This document shows, piece by piece, positions 16,341-26,900 of a DNA stretch of 64,000 nt. Source of the stretch: an uncultured Acidobacteriota bacterium (lineage in GTDB: Bacteria; Acidobacteriota; Terriglobia; Bryobacterales; Bryobacteraceae). How positions within the stretch are numbered: position 1 is the first letter of the stretch; every line of letters begins with the position of its first letter. The notes under the pieces are model-generated. The model had not been told where the DNA came from, did not search any database, and was given only the letters and a program-made list of their open reading frames with translations. The position numbers and the translations under genes are program-made. The stretch lies in assembly GCA_902826685.1 (NCBI GenBank), contig CADEFT010000014.1, positions 1-64,000 on the forward strand. The letters are read 5' to 3'.

Positions 16341-18152
16341 CTATTTCCCGGCCGCCCGCACCTTGGCCAGATCCGCCGCCGCGCCCGCCTCATCGCCCAG
16401 GATTCGCCGCACACCGGCGCGATTGCGATAAGCATTGATATAGCCGGCGTTCAATCGTATCGCCGCATCGAAATCGGCCAGCGCCTTGCGGTAATCCTTC
16501 AGCAGCACCCACGCCGATCCCCGCGCGTTATAGGCTTCGGCGAACGTGGGCTTCATGCGGATCGCTTCGCTGAACGGGCCGAGCGATGCCTTGAGCTGGC
16601 GCGAGCGGATCAAAGCGCGGCCCAACTCGACATACTCCTCAGCAGAGCGCCGCGCGCCCGCCGGTGCTTCCGGTTCAACGGCGGTCAACTGGCGCAGCAC
16701 CTCGCGGTTCCGCAAAGCGTCTTCATACTTGGGATCGAGCGCGATGGCACGGTCGAAATCGGCCTTGGCCCGGTCGTAATCCTTCGATCGCATATGAGCG
16801 TAACCGCGCACGTTCCGCAGTCTGGCGTCATCGGGCTTCAGCAGCAAAGCCGTCGAAAGCAGAGCGACCGCCTGGGGATACTGTCCCGCGTTCAACGACG
16901 AATGGGCGCGGGTGAGCAGATCCTCCACCTCGTTGGTGGTGTCCGGCGCGGGCTCAGCAGGCGGCGGCGAAGGTTCCACCACCGCGGCCGGTGCCGCCGC
17001 CTCGGGCTTTGGCTCCGCGAGTTTTTCCCGCGTGCGCGCCAGCACCTGCTTGGCTTCCTCGTATTGCGGATCGAGCCGCACCGCCTCTTCCAGATCTTTC
17101 GATGCCTGATCGTAATGACCCAACAGGAAGTTGGCGCTGCCCCGCGCATACCAGGCTTCCTTCAAGTCCGGCCGCAGGCGGATGGCCGCGGTGCGGTCGG
17201 CGAGTCCCTGCTCATGCTGCCCCATCAGATGGTGCGATCCGCCGCGCGCCACCAGCGCTTCGGCGTAATCGGGCCTGAGCCGCACCGCTTCATTGCGGTC
17301 GGCTAGCGATTTCTCGAAATCGCGAAGCTGCGCGTACACCGAACCGCGGCCCAGCCACAGATCGGCGTTGCCGCGGTCGAGCTCGATGGCCATGGTGAAA
17401 TCGGCGATCGCCTTTTCGGTTTCCCCGATGCGCCGGTGCGCCTCGGCGCGCAGTCCGTAGGCGCGTGCATTTTTGACGTCCAGTTCGAGGGCGCGATTGA
17501 AATCCGCCGCCGCTTTGGCGAAGTCGCCGATCTGCCCTTGCGTGAAACCGCGATCCACCCACGCTTCCACCATGCCCGGAGCGAAGTCGATGGCGCGGTT
17601 GAAGTCCTCGATGGCGTCGTAAAACTCGCCCAGCTTCTCATGCGACAAACCCCGCCGGTAGTAGGCGCCGGCGTTATCGAGCCGCAGCTTGATTCCCAGC
17701 GTGTAGTCGTCGATCGCCTGCCGGTGCTGGCCGAGTCCCGCCCTCGCGGCGGCCCGGCCATTGTAGACATCGGCGCGCTCGCGCTTGAAGGCCAGCGCCT
17801 TGTCGTAGTCGGCGATCGCCTTTTCGAATTCGTCGAGCCGCAGCAGAAGATCGGCGCGGATATGGAACGCTTCGGCGTCGTCGGGCTGCAGCCGCAGCGA
17901 TTGATTCAAGTCCTCCACGCCTTCGCGCAATTGTCCCGTCTGCAGGCGCAGCTTTCCGCGATGGCGGTAGGCGGAAGCGAAATCGGGCGACAACCGGATG
18001 GCTTCGGAAAAGCCGTCGATCGCCTGTGCATTCTGGCCGGCGATTTCCTGCTTGCGGGCTTGTTGGAAAACTGTCTCGGCTCTCTTGTAATCGGGTTGTT
18101 GCGCGGCGCCTTCCTGCGTGAGGAGCGCCGCCACAACCGCGTGCCAGATCAC
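16341..18152 (-). CDS. Secreted or membrane-anchored TPR-repeat protein
   Basis: 603 residues made almost entirely of tetratricopeptide repeats, about 13-14 units with the pattern A...R......G....A..DF..AI.L.P; a proline/alanine-rich linker (~385-420) splits the array into a long N-terminal and a shorter C-terminal block. The GTG start overlaps the stop of the upstream JAMM gene as GTGA; it gives MIWHAVVAALLTQEGAAQQ, which could serve as a signal peptide. The much longer open frame upstream lies antiparallel-frame inside the JAMM gene and is not coding. TPR arrays mediate protein contacts, so coupling to the JAMM protease suggests that the two work together. Confidence 0.87.
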   Translation of the reverse strand: MIWHAVVAALLTQEGAAQQPDYKRAETVFQQARKQEIAGQNAQAIDGFSEAIRLSPDFASAYRHRGKLRLQTGQLREGVEDLNQSLRLQPDDAEAFHIRADLLLRLDEFEKAIADYDKALAFKRERADVYNGRAAARAGLGQHRQAIDDYTLGIKLRLDNAGAYYRRGLSHEKLGEFYDAIEDFNRAIDFAPGMVEAWVDRGFTQGQIGDFAKAAADFNRALELDVKNARAYGLRAEAHRRIGETEKAIADFTMAIELDRGNADLWLGRGSVYAQLRDFEKSLADRNEAVRLRPDYAEALVARGGSHHLMGQHEQGLADRTAAIRLRPDLKEAWYARGSANFLLGHYDQASKDLEEAVRLDPQYEEAKQVLARTREKLAEPKPEAAAPAAVVEPSPPPAEPAPDTTNEVEDLLTRAHSSLNAGQYPQAVALLSTALLLKPDDARLRNVRGYAHMRSKDYDRAKADFDRAIALDPKYEDALRNREVLRQLTAVEPEAPAGARRSAEEYVELGRALIRSRQLKASLGPFSEAIRMKPTFAEAYNARGSAWVLLKDYRKALADFDAAIRLNAGYINAYRNRAGVRRILGDEAGAAADLAKVRAAGK

Positions 18153-20161
18153 GGGGTGACGACCTGCCACTCGATCACGATCACGGAAACGTTGCGGGCG
18201 CCCGCGCGCAGCACCAGTTTCCGCGGCGCGCCGGTCGAAGGCAGTTGCTCGACAATGACGTCGCGCACCGCCCGTTGATCGTAGGTGTAGGTGGTGCGGT
18301 TCCAGCCGTTGCCCGCCGCCGGAGCCTCGTTGCGCGGCTCGGCCGCCAGCCGTGGATTGGTGGTGAAAACTCTCATCCCGCGTCCGGATAGCTCGGCCGG
18401 GTAGGCGCCAATGCGGACGGCCGTGCCCGGCAACTCGCCGGTCACCAGTCCCGTCGAAGCCGACCGGCCATCGATCACCAGTTGTCCGTTGCGCGGCAGG
18501 TCGCCGGTCCATAGAAAGCGTCCGCTCGCGGGTCCGGTGGGCGCTTGCGGCTTCGGTGCCGTCACCGGAGCCGCACTCGAAGCGGCGGGTGCGTTAACGC
18601 CAGAAGGCGCAGGCACCGGCGTGTAGGCGGGCGCGGGCGCCACGGGCTTGGGAGCTTCCACCGGAAACCGCAGTTCCTGTTTGGGCGCCTGCGCCAGCGC
18701 GGCCACCGGCGCCGGTTCCTTCGGAGCTGCCGGAGCCGGAGCGGGCTTCGCCGCCTCCGCCTTCCGCGCCGCTTCGAGTCTGCGCTGGGCGTCTTCGCGC
18801 CGCTGGGCCTCTTCGCGCCGTTGCGCATCCTCGCGGCGCTGCGCTTCGTCGCGACGGGCGGCCTCTTCCCGGCGCGCCGTATCCTCCCGCACCGCCGTCA
18901 ATTGCTGTTCGCGCTGCGTCAATTCGTCCACGCGCGCCTGCAGCTTTTCGCTGCCCTGCCAATAGCCCAAAAGCTCCCCGCGCAGCCGGTTCACTTCCGA
19001 TTCGGTATCGGCGAGCTGCTCGCGCGCCTCCACCAGCTCCGGCACCGGCTTGCCCCGATCCGGGTGCGCCAGATAAGTCGCAATCTCCTGCCGCGAGCGT
19101 CCCCAGGAACGGTTCAACTGCAGCCGCACATCGACGCGCGGCGACGCGGGTCTGTAAATCTCCTGCCCGCGCTGCAGTTGCACCGGCGATAGCGGCCGCT
19201 CCACTCGGCGTCCCCCGTCGTGAATCGTCAAGGCCGCCGTATCCGGATCGGCCATCGCCGCCGCCGCTCCGTTCCAGCGGATATAAAGGTCGCCTTCGCG
19301 GCGCAGGACGTCAAGGCCCAGGGAAGCCCCGGGCGCCCTCGATTCGATCAGGTAGGAAACGGCCAAAGCCATGAATACGGCGCCGCCCAGAGCCGCCGCC
19401 CCCCAGCGCAGCGTTTTTCCACCTGCGATCGCACCGCCACTTGGCAAAGCGTCCCGCCAGGAGCGGTCCGGTTCCGGCGGCGCCACCGCGATCATCGGCT
19501 CTCGCGGACGCGCATCGAGCAGCGCCAGTTCCGCCTCCATCACGGCTGGAAGTTCCGGCTCTACCACATCGCCGTCATCGGTGATTTCCCAGGGCGGGCG
19601 CTGCCGCCTGACGGCACGGCGCTGCGGAGGATCGAAGGAAATCTCCTGATAGCTTTGATCGGCGCGAATGAAGCCGTCCGATTCGCGAAAGAAAAATCCC
19701 GCCCGTACCGGTTCTTCTTCCGAAGGCCGGAAGACCAGTGCGATCTGCCACGGCTCGGGGAACCAGGTGTCGTAGATCTCCAGATCCGATTCGGAAAGAA
19801 AGATCTCGCTGCGCGTGTGCGAGTGATACCACCCCACCGGTATCAGCCCGGCCAGTTCCGGATCGCCCGTGCGCGCCTCCAGCAACTGCTTCAGCGCCCC
19901 TTCATCCTGTTTGGAGAGTACGAACGAGGGCCGCGGCGGATGGATCGGCAGCGGACGCCGCGCGCGAATCCGCACCGTTCCACCGGAGTGTTCGCCGTAC
20001 AGAACGCCACCCACTTCGTAGCCGCCGGCGAAGTAGGCCTCAAAGGCATCCACGACCTGGGTAAGGATTTCGTTGAGGACGGGCCGGGAATACTCAATCA
20101 CCGTCGCGTGGCCAGGAATACTCCACATGCCCGCATCGACCCTGCTTGGCGCCGGAGTCAT
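18149..20161 (-). CDS. Membrane-anchored JAMM/MPN metalloprotease with charged helix and C-terminal domain
   Basis: 670 residues. Residues ~22-175 are an MPN (JAB) domain with an intact JAMM zinc site: E49 in YEVGGVLYG, then H113-S-H115-x7-S123-x2-D126. This is the active-site arrangement of deubiquitinase-like isopeptidases. A single hydrophobic segment follows (~251-272). Beyond it is a beta-rich region, an Arg/Glu-rich helix (~420-470, repeats of RREDAQ), a Pro/Ala linker (~475-550), and a conserved-looking C-terminal domain (FLWTGDLPRNGQLVIDG...). Topology: JAMM domain likely cytoplasmic, remainder periplasmic. ATG 20161 follows GGAGGG at a long spacing; ATG 20128 is an alternative. Function unknown; no ubiquitin-like protein gene is adjacent. 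Confidence 0.83.
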   Translation of the reverse strand: MTPAPSRVDAGMWSIPGHATVIEYSRPVLNEILTQVVDAFEAYFAGGYEVGGVLYGEHSGGTVRIRARRPLPIHPPRPSFVLSKQDEGALKQLLEARTGDPELAGLIPVGWYHSHTRSEIFLSESDLEIYDTWFPEPWQIALVFRPSEEEPVRAGFFFRESDGFIRADQSYQEISFDPPQRRAVRRQRPPWEITDDGDVVEPELPAVMEAELALLDARPREPMIAVAPPEPDRSWRDALPSGGAIAGGKTLRWGAAALGGAVFMALAVSYLIESRAPGASLGLDVLRREGDLYIRWNGAAAAMADPDTAALTIHDGGRRVERPLSPVQLQRGQEIYRPASPRVDVRLQLNRSWGRSRQEIATYLAHPDRGKPVPELVEAREQLADTESEVNRLRGELLGYWQGSEKLQARVDELTQREQQLTAVREDTARREEAARRDEAQRREDAQRREEAQRREDAQRRLEAARKAEAAKPAPAPAAPKEPAPVAALAQAPKQELRFPVEAPKPVAPAPAYTPVPAPSGVNAPAASSAAPVTAPKPQAPTGPASGRFLWTGDLPRNGQLVIDGRSASTGLVTGELPGTAVRIGAYPAELSGRGMRVFTTNPRLAAEPRNEAPAAGNGWNRTTYTYDQRAVRDVIVEQLPSTGAPRKLVLRAGARNVSVIVIEWQVVTP
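18783..18890 (-). repeat. 18-base tandem repeat encoding a hexapeptide-rich charged helix
   Basis: About six imperfect copies of an 18-base unit (for example CGCTGGGCGTCTTCGCGC on the plus strand) encode the repeating hexapeptide RREDAQ/RREEAQ/RREEAA of the JAMM protein. The alternation of Arg and Glu without a heptad hydrophobic pattern is typical of stable single alpha-helices that act as rigid spacers. Confidence 0.75.
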
Positions 20162-20322
20162 ATGGGAAGCGCGTCCCTCCAAAGTTAGCACACTCCGCGC
20201 CAGTCCTTAGCGGCGGTGCTGGGGTATACTTGGAAGCTAGTCATAGTCATCCAACACCGGTGTACGGCGGTGGTCGCCCCGGAAGACTTCTGGACGGCGA
20301 AGATCGGGAGGGTTCCTCGGCA

Positions 20323-20895
20323 ATGAATACCGTAAGGATGCGCGCCGTGGCAGTGGCGCTGGTTCTGGCACTCGCGGGACCCGCCGCAGCGCAGGATCCC
20401 GAGATCGCCGTCATCGTCAAGGAAGGCGAAGGCGCCCTCAATAACATCCGCGCGCAGCGTGCCAAGGAGCCGGTGGTCCTGGTTCAGGACCGGAATGAGC
20501 GTCCCGTGCAGGGCGCCACCGTCACCTTTTTGTTGCCGGAACTCGGCGCCAGCGGCGCGTTCCCTTCCGGCACTTCCCTCATCGTAACCACCGGCGAGGA
20601 CGGACTGGCGGTGGGCAAGGGCTTGAAACCCAACAACGTCGTCGGCGAGGTCGAGATTCGCGTGGTCGCGTCGTCGCGCGGCCAGACGGCGCGCGCCGTG
20701 ATTCATCAGACGAACGCGGCGCCCAAGGTGTCGTCTTCCGGCGGTAAGAAAACAGCGGTTTTGATTGCGGTACTCGGCGGCGTCGGCGCCGCCGTGGCGG
20801 TCGGTGTCACCCGTGGCGGCAGCGATCCCGCGACGCCAGCCAATCCGGGTGCTTCCATTTCGGCTGGCGGTACGACCTTCGGCCCGCCCCGTTGA
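20323..20895 (+). CDS. Small secreted Ig-like (Big-1-type) protein with C-terminal membrane segment
   Basis: 190 residues: a signal peptide (MNTVRMRAVAVALVLALAGPAAAQ), a single beta-sandwich region with the pattern VVLVQDRNERPVQGATVTF...TTGEDGLAVGKGL...GEVEIRVVASSRG, resembling bacterial Ig-like (Big-1) or carboxypeptidase-regulatory domains, then a hydrophobic segment (KKTAVLIAVLGGVGAAVAVGVTRGG) and a Gly/Ala-rich tail. GGGAGGG about ten bases before ATG 20323 supports the start. It lies 17 bases before the giant repeat protein and is probably co-transcribed; a periplasmic adhesion or assembly role is only a guess. Confidence 0.72.
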   Translation: MNTVRMRAVAVALVLALAGPAAAQDPEIAVIVKEGEGALNNIRAQRAKEPVVLVQDRNERPVQGATVTFLLPELGASGAFPSGTSLIVTTGEDGLAVGKGLKPNNVVGEVEIRVVASSRGQTARAVIHQTNAAPKVSSSGGKKTAVLIAVLGGVGAAVAVGVTRGGSDPATPANPGASISAGGTTFGPPR

Positions 20896-20912
20896 GTTTG
20901 AGATTCCTAACG

Positions 20913-23900
20913 ATGGCAATCCATATCAGGCTTACTCTGCCATTCCTGTGGCTCGGCATGATGGCGCCCGTTTTCGGGCAGCAGTTGACGGTGAACCCCG
21001 CCAGTGGAGCGCTGCCCGTGGCCATCGTAGGCCTGGCCTATAACCAGAATATTACTGTTAGTGGGGGGAATGCTCCCTATTCGTGGACGGTACCGGCACT
21101 TACCGGTACCGGACTTACCTTTTCCATCGGCGGTCCGGGAGGCTCGATTCTAACGATAAGCGGGACGCCGTTGCCCGGCGCGGCCACGACTCACTCTTTC
21201 CCGATCACCGTCACCGATTCCTCGAATCCCATCCGAACCTCCGGCACCCGCAATTTTACTCTCACCATCAATCCGCAGTTATCCATCACCACCGTGCTTC
21301 CCAACGGCAATCAGAACGTCGCCTATGGGCCGGTTCCGATGCAAGCCACCGGCGGCACGGGCGGCGGGTATGTTTATTCCGTCAGTGCCGGCAGTTTGCC
21401 GCCCGGTATCTCGCTCTCTGCCGGGACCATCACCGGCACACCGACCGCGGTGGCCACGTTTCCCTTCACCATTCAGGTGGTCGACAGCGGGACCAACGTA
21501 GCCACCCGGAATTTCAGCATCGCCATCACCGGAGCTCTTACCATCACCACGGTATCCCTGCCGGATGGCACGGTAGGTGTCGCTTACTCGGCGCCTCTAG
21601 CCGCCGTGGGCGGCACCGGCGCTCCCGCCTGGAGCGCGACCGGGCTGCCGCCAGGACTGACGATCAGCACGGCCAGCGGAACGATCAGCGGTACGCCCAC
21701 GTCATCGGGAGCCTTCGACGTGAGTGTGACGGCGACGGCCGGATCGCCGGTGACCAAGCTGTTCCGTCTCACCGTCTCGCCCGCCCTGGCCATCGTCACC
21801 ACCGCCCTGCCCAACGGCACGACGGGAGCCGCCTATTCGGCCATCGTCGAAGCCACCGGCGGCAGCGGCACGCGCACCTGGGCGGCCACCGGACTGCCCG
21901 CCGGTCTCACCATCAATCCCGCCACCGGGTTGATCAACGGCACGCCAACCGGCAGCGGCACATCGAACGTCAACGTCTCGGTAAGCGACACCACCGGCAG
22001 CGCCAATCGCCAGCTTCAACTGATCGTCAGCGTCGCGCTCGCCATCACCACCGCGAGCCTGCCGGACGGCATCGCGGGCGTGGCCTACAGCGCCCCGCTC
22101 ACCGTCACCGGCGGCAGCGGCTCCAGAACCTGGTCCGCCACCGGATTGCCCACCGGACTCGCCATCGGGACCGTCACCGGTACGATTGCCGGCACCGCCA
22201 CCGCGCCCGGCACCTTCACCGTCAACGTCACGGTGCAGGACACGATATCCGGTTCCGCGTCGAAAGGCTTTACCCTCACCATCAACCCCGGGCTGACGAT
22301 CACCACGACGGCCCTGCCCTCGGGCACTTTGGGCGCCGCCTACACGGCCGCCATCGATGCCACTGGCGGCGCCGGCTCGCGCATCTGGAGCGCGACTGGG
22401 CTTCCCGCCGGACTCGCCATCAATCCGGCCAGCGGCATCGTTTCCGGCACGCCGTCGGCGGCAGGCACGTTCAACGTCACCGTCAACGTTCAGGACGGGC
22501 CGCTCACGGCGAGCAAGCCGTTGACCCTCGTCATCGGCGATGGGTTGACGATTACCACCGCCACGCTGCCCGCCGGAACGCAGGGCGCCCTCTATAGCGC
22601 CACGCTCACCGCCACCGGTGGCAGTGGCGCGCGTACCTGGGCCGTCGCCGGACTGCCCACCGGTATCACCGTGAATGCGGCCAGCGGCGTCATCGGCGGT
22701 ACGCCCACCGCCAGCGGATCGTTCACCCTCACCGTTCAGGTTTCCGATACCGGCGGCTCTTCCACCAGCCGCCAGTTGACGCTGGCCATCGCCGGCGGGC
22801 TCGCCATCGTGACGTCATCGCTGCCCACCGGCACCGTGGGCATCGCCTATTCGGCCGCGCTTGAAGCCTCCGGCGGCAGCGGCACGCGGACCTGGAGCGC
22901 GACGGGCCTTCCCGCCGGCCTCACTCTAAACTCCGCGACGGGCGTCATCGGCGGAACGCCCACCACCGCCGGTACCGCATCGGTGGCCGTTTCCGTTTCC
23001 GACGGCACGGGCACGGCGAACCGCACCCTCAGTCTGACCGTCGGAGCCTCCACCCTCACCATCACCACGGCATCCCTCCCCAATGGAACCGTCGGCCTGA
23101 CCTACAGCGCCAGCATGGCCGCCACCGGCGGCAGCGGCTCCTACAGTTGGACGGCCACCGGATTGCCCGCCGGCCTGTCGATCGTACAGAATACCGGTGC
23201 GATCGGCGGCACCCCGGCCCAGCCTGGCACTTCTACGGCGCAGTTCACCGTTTCCGACGGCGTCACATCGGCCAACCAGACCCTCAACATCACCATCGCC
23301 TCCGGATTGACCATCGTCACCGCCGCCGCGCTGCCCGCCGCCACCACCGCGGAAAACTACCAGGTGCAACTGACGGCTTCGGGCAACGTGGGCGCCGTGA
23401 TCTGGAACGTTGCCAGCGGCAGCACGCTCCCCGCCGGACTCACCTTGAATCCCAGCACCGGCGCGCTTAGCGGACAACCGGCCGCTCCGGGTACCGCCTC
23501 TTTCACGATCCAGGTCACCGATCAGTCCAACAACGCCACCGCCAGCCGCACCTTCACTCTCACCATTTCACAGGGTCTGGCGATCACCACCTCCGCGCTG
23601 CCCGGCGGCGTCGTTGGCGTCGCCTACAGCGCGACCCTGATCGCCACCGGCGGATCCAATTACACCTGGAGCGCCACCGGTCTTCCACCCGGCCTCACTC
23701 TCAACCCGTCGAGCGGATCGCTTTCCGGTACGCCCACGCTGGCCAACACCTACACCGCGACGTTCACCGTCACCAGCGGTTCGGTATCGGTGAACCGGCA
23801 GCTCGCCATCACCATTGCCGCCGGCCTCAGCATCACCACCCCAACCGTTCTGGCCAATGCCAGCGTCGGCGTCTTCTATCAGACCCAGCTCCAGGCCACC

Positions 23901-26900
23901 GGCAACACGGGCGCCGTGGCCTGGGCCGCCACCACCAGCCTGCCGTCCGGCCTGACCCTGAACTCGTCCAACGGCATCCTGAGCGGCACGCCAACCGCCG
24001 CCGGCACCACCGTCTTCACCGTGCAATTAACCGATTCGGCCAACGGCTCCAATACCAGCAAGCAATTCAGCCTCACCGTGATTCAGGGGTTGACGATCGC
24101 CACCAACAGTCTGCCCGCCGGGCGCATCGGGTCCCCCTACTCGTTCTTTATGCAAGCCTCGGGCGGCTCCGGCAGCTATAGCTGGACGGCCTCGGGACTG
24201 CCGCCGGGGTTGGCCATCTCCACAGCCGGTCAGATCAGCGGTTCCCCCACCCAGAACGGCAGCTTCGCGCCGTTCCTCACCGTCAGCGATGGAGTCAATC
24301 CCGCCGTCACCCGCCAACTGACCTTGCAGGTCACCGACGCGCTTACCATTCAAACCCAGTTCGTACCCAATGGCGCCGTGGGAGCTTCCTACAGCGTCCA
24401 GTTAACGGCCAGCGGATCCGGCAGCTATATCTGGAGAGTCATCGCCGGAGCGCTGCCGCCCGGACTCACCCTGGCCGGCGGCACGGGCCTGATCTCGGGC
24501 ACCCCCATTCCGCGCAGCGGCGGCAACTACAGCTTCGCGGTCGAGGCGGCCGAAGGTGGCAGCACCACGTCGAAGAACTTTACGATGACGGTGCTCGAGA
24601 TTCTCACCACCTCTCTGCCGCAACTCACCGGCGCGCCGGTGCAACTGGTCGCTTCCGTGCCGAGCGGGGTGTTGTGGTCGCTGGCGCCCGGTTCGAACGC
24701 CTTGCCGGCGGGCATCTCCCTGCAGCCGGGCGGATTGCTGGTGGGCACGCCAACCACACCCGCGACGTATACCTTTACCATCCAGGCGAACTGGCAGGGA
24801 CTCGCGGCGACGCAATCCTACACCGTGACGGTTGGCGCCGGCGGAGGCGCGGTCAGCATCAGCACCACCTCGCTGCCTCCGGGCACCTCCGGAGTTCCCT
24901 ATGCCGCCAATCTCACCGCCACCGGCGGCAGCGGCAACTACCTCTGGCAACTGCTGAGCGGAGCCCTGCCTCCCGGCCTCACCCTGCTCGCCACGGGCGC
25001 CGTCTCCGGCACCCCCACCCAGGACGGTACGTTTAACGTCACCATTCGCGCCCTCGACGCGCAGAACTCGCTTCTCTCCGACGTCCGGCAGTTCACCGTC
25101 AGCATCGGCTCGAACGCCTTCTCGATCGTCACCAGCACGCTCCCGGCGGCCACCGCCAACAACGCCTACACCACGACGCTCATCGCCTCCGGCGGCACCG
25201 CTCCCTATTCCTGGACGGTGACGGCCGGCCAATTGCCCTTCGGCATCGGATTGACGCCCTCCACCGGCATGCTCTCCGGCACGCCGCTGGTGCCCGGCAA
25301 TTACTCGTTCACGGTGCGCGCCACCGACACTACGGCCGCCTTCGCCACGCGCCAATATCAACTGACGGTCAGCGCCGGCATCACCATCACGACCGCGTCG
25401 CTGCCCGGTGCCAGCGTGAACGTCGCCTATTCGTCCACCCTCAGCGCCAGCGGCGGAACCGGAACCGGCTATACCTGGGTCATCACCTCGGGCCTTGTGC
25501 CCACAGGTCTCTCGCTCGGCCCGCAGACCGGTACGATTTCCGGCATTCCCACCGCCGCTGGCAACTTCATCTTCACGGTGCAGGTCACCGATTCGGCCAA
25601 CACCTCTTCCACGAAGGTGCTGACGCTGGTCGTCGGCGGCACGCTCAGCATCACCACCGCCACGCTGCCCAACGGCGCCACCGGCGTACCCTACACGCAG
25701 GTGCTGAATGCCGCCGGCGGCAACCCGCCGTTGACCTGGTCGCTGATCGGCGGCAGCCTTCCCCCCGGCCTGCAATTAAACGCCACTACCGGACAGATCT
25801 CCGGCAGCCCGACGGCCGGCGGACCCTACACCTTCACCTTCCAGGTGCGCGATTCCACCGGCGCGCTCGCCACGCGCATCCTTGGCATGGTGGTGACCGA
25901 AGGCTTGAACATTTCCACCGGCACCCTTCCGGCCGCGGTCGAAGGCATCGCCTATTCGCAGACGCTGACCGCCGCCGGCGGCACGGCGCCCTATACCTGG
26001 AGCGTGGCTGTCGGCAACCTGCCGCCCGGCCTGATTCTGAATCCGAATGGAACAATTTCGGGAACCCCCACCGCACCGGCCAATTACAGCTTCATCGTGC
26101 AGGTGATCGACGCGGGCCAACAGACCGCCACCAAGGCCTTAACGCTGATCGTCAACGGGCGCAGCGCGTTCGTCATCACCACGCCGCTCTCGCTGCCCGG
26201 TGCACGGGTCCAATCGCCCTACACCGCGCGATTCCAGGCCCAGGGCGGTACGCCTCCTTATATCTGGTCGCTCGCGCAGGGGGCGGCGCTTCCCATCGGC
26301 CTGACGCTCGATCCGGATGGCAACCTGACCGGAAGCCCCACCAGCGCCGGCGCTTTCACCTTCAGCGTGCGCGTGGTCGATAACGCCGGCCAAAGCGTGA
26401 CGCAGAATTTCTCGCTGCTCATCACGCTCGCTCTTGGAATCAGCACGCAATCTCCGCTGCCCGCCGCCACCTCCGGAACGGCCTATGCCGTCACCCTCAG
26501 CGCGGCCGGAGGACAGACGGGCTATCGCTGGTCGGTCATCTCCGGGGCGCTTCCCGCCGGTCTCGCGCTATCGGAGACCACCGGCCTCATCAGCGGCACG
26601 CCTGCCGCCGCCGGCACATTCAATTTCGACGTCCGGGTGGCCGACGAATCGGGCGCCGAAGCCATCGCCAGTTTCACCCTCGTGGTGCGCCTCCCGGCGG
26701 CTCCTTCGGTCACCATTGGCGGCCTGGGCGATACGGTCGAACCGGCGCAGCAGCCGCGCATCACCGTTACCCTCGGCGCGCCCTTCCCGGTGGCGCTCAC
26801 CGGAACGGTCACCATGACCTTCGCTTCCGACGCCGCGGTCCCGGCCGACGACCCCGCCGTCGTCTTCGCCAATGGCCGCCGCGTCATCAGCTTCACCGTG

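Noticed and set aside
24402..25775. Long open frame antisense to the He_PIG gene
   Set aside because: Composition reflects the repeat region on the other strand; no domain recognised.
20985..26690. CRISPR-like repeats in the He_PIG region
   Set aside because: Repeats are long coding units of ~250-290 bases without conserved short repeats and unique spacers.
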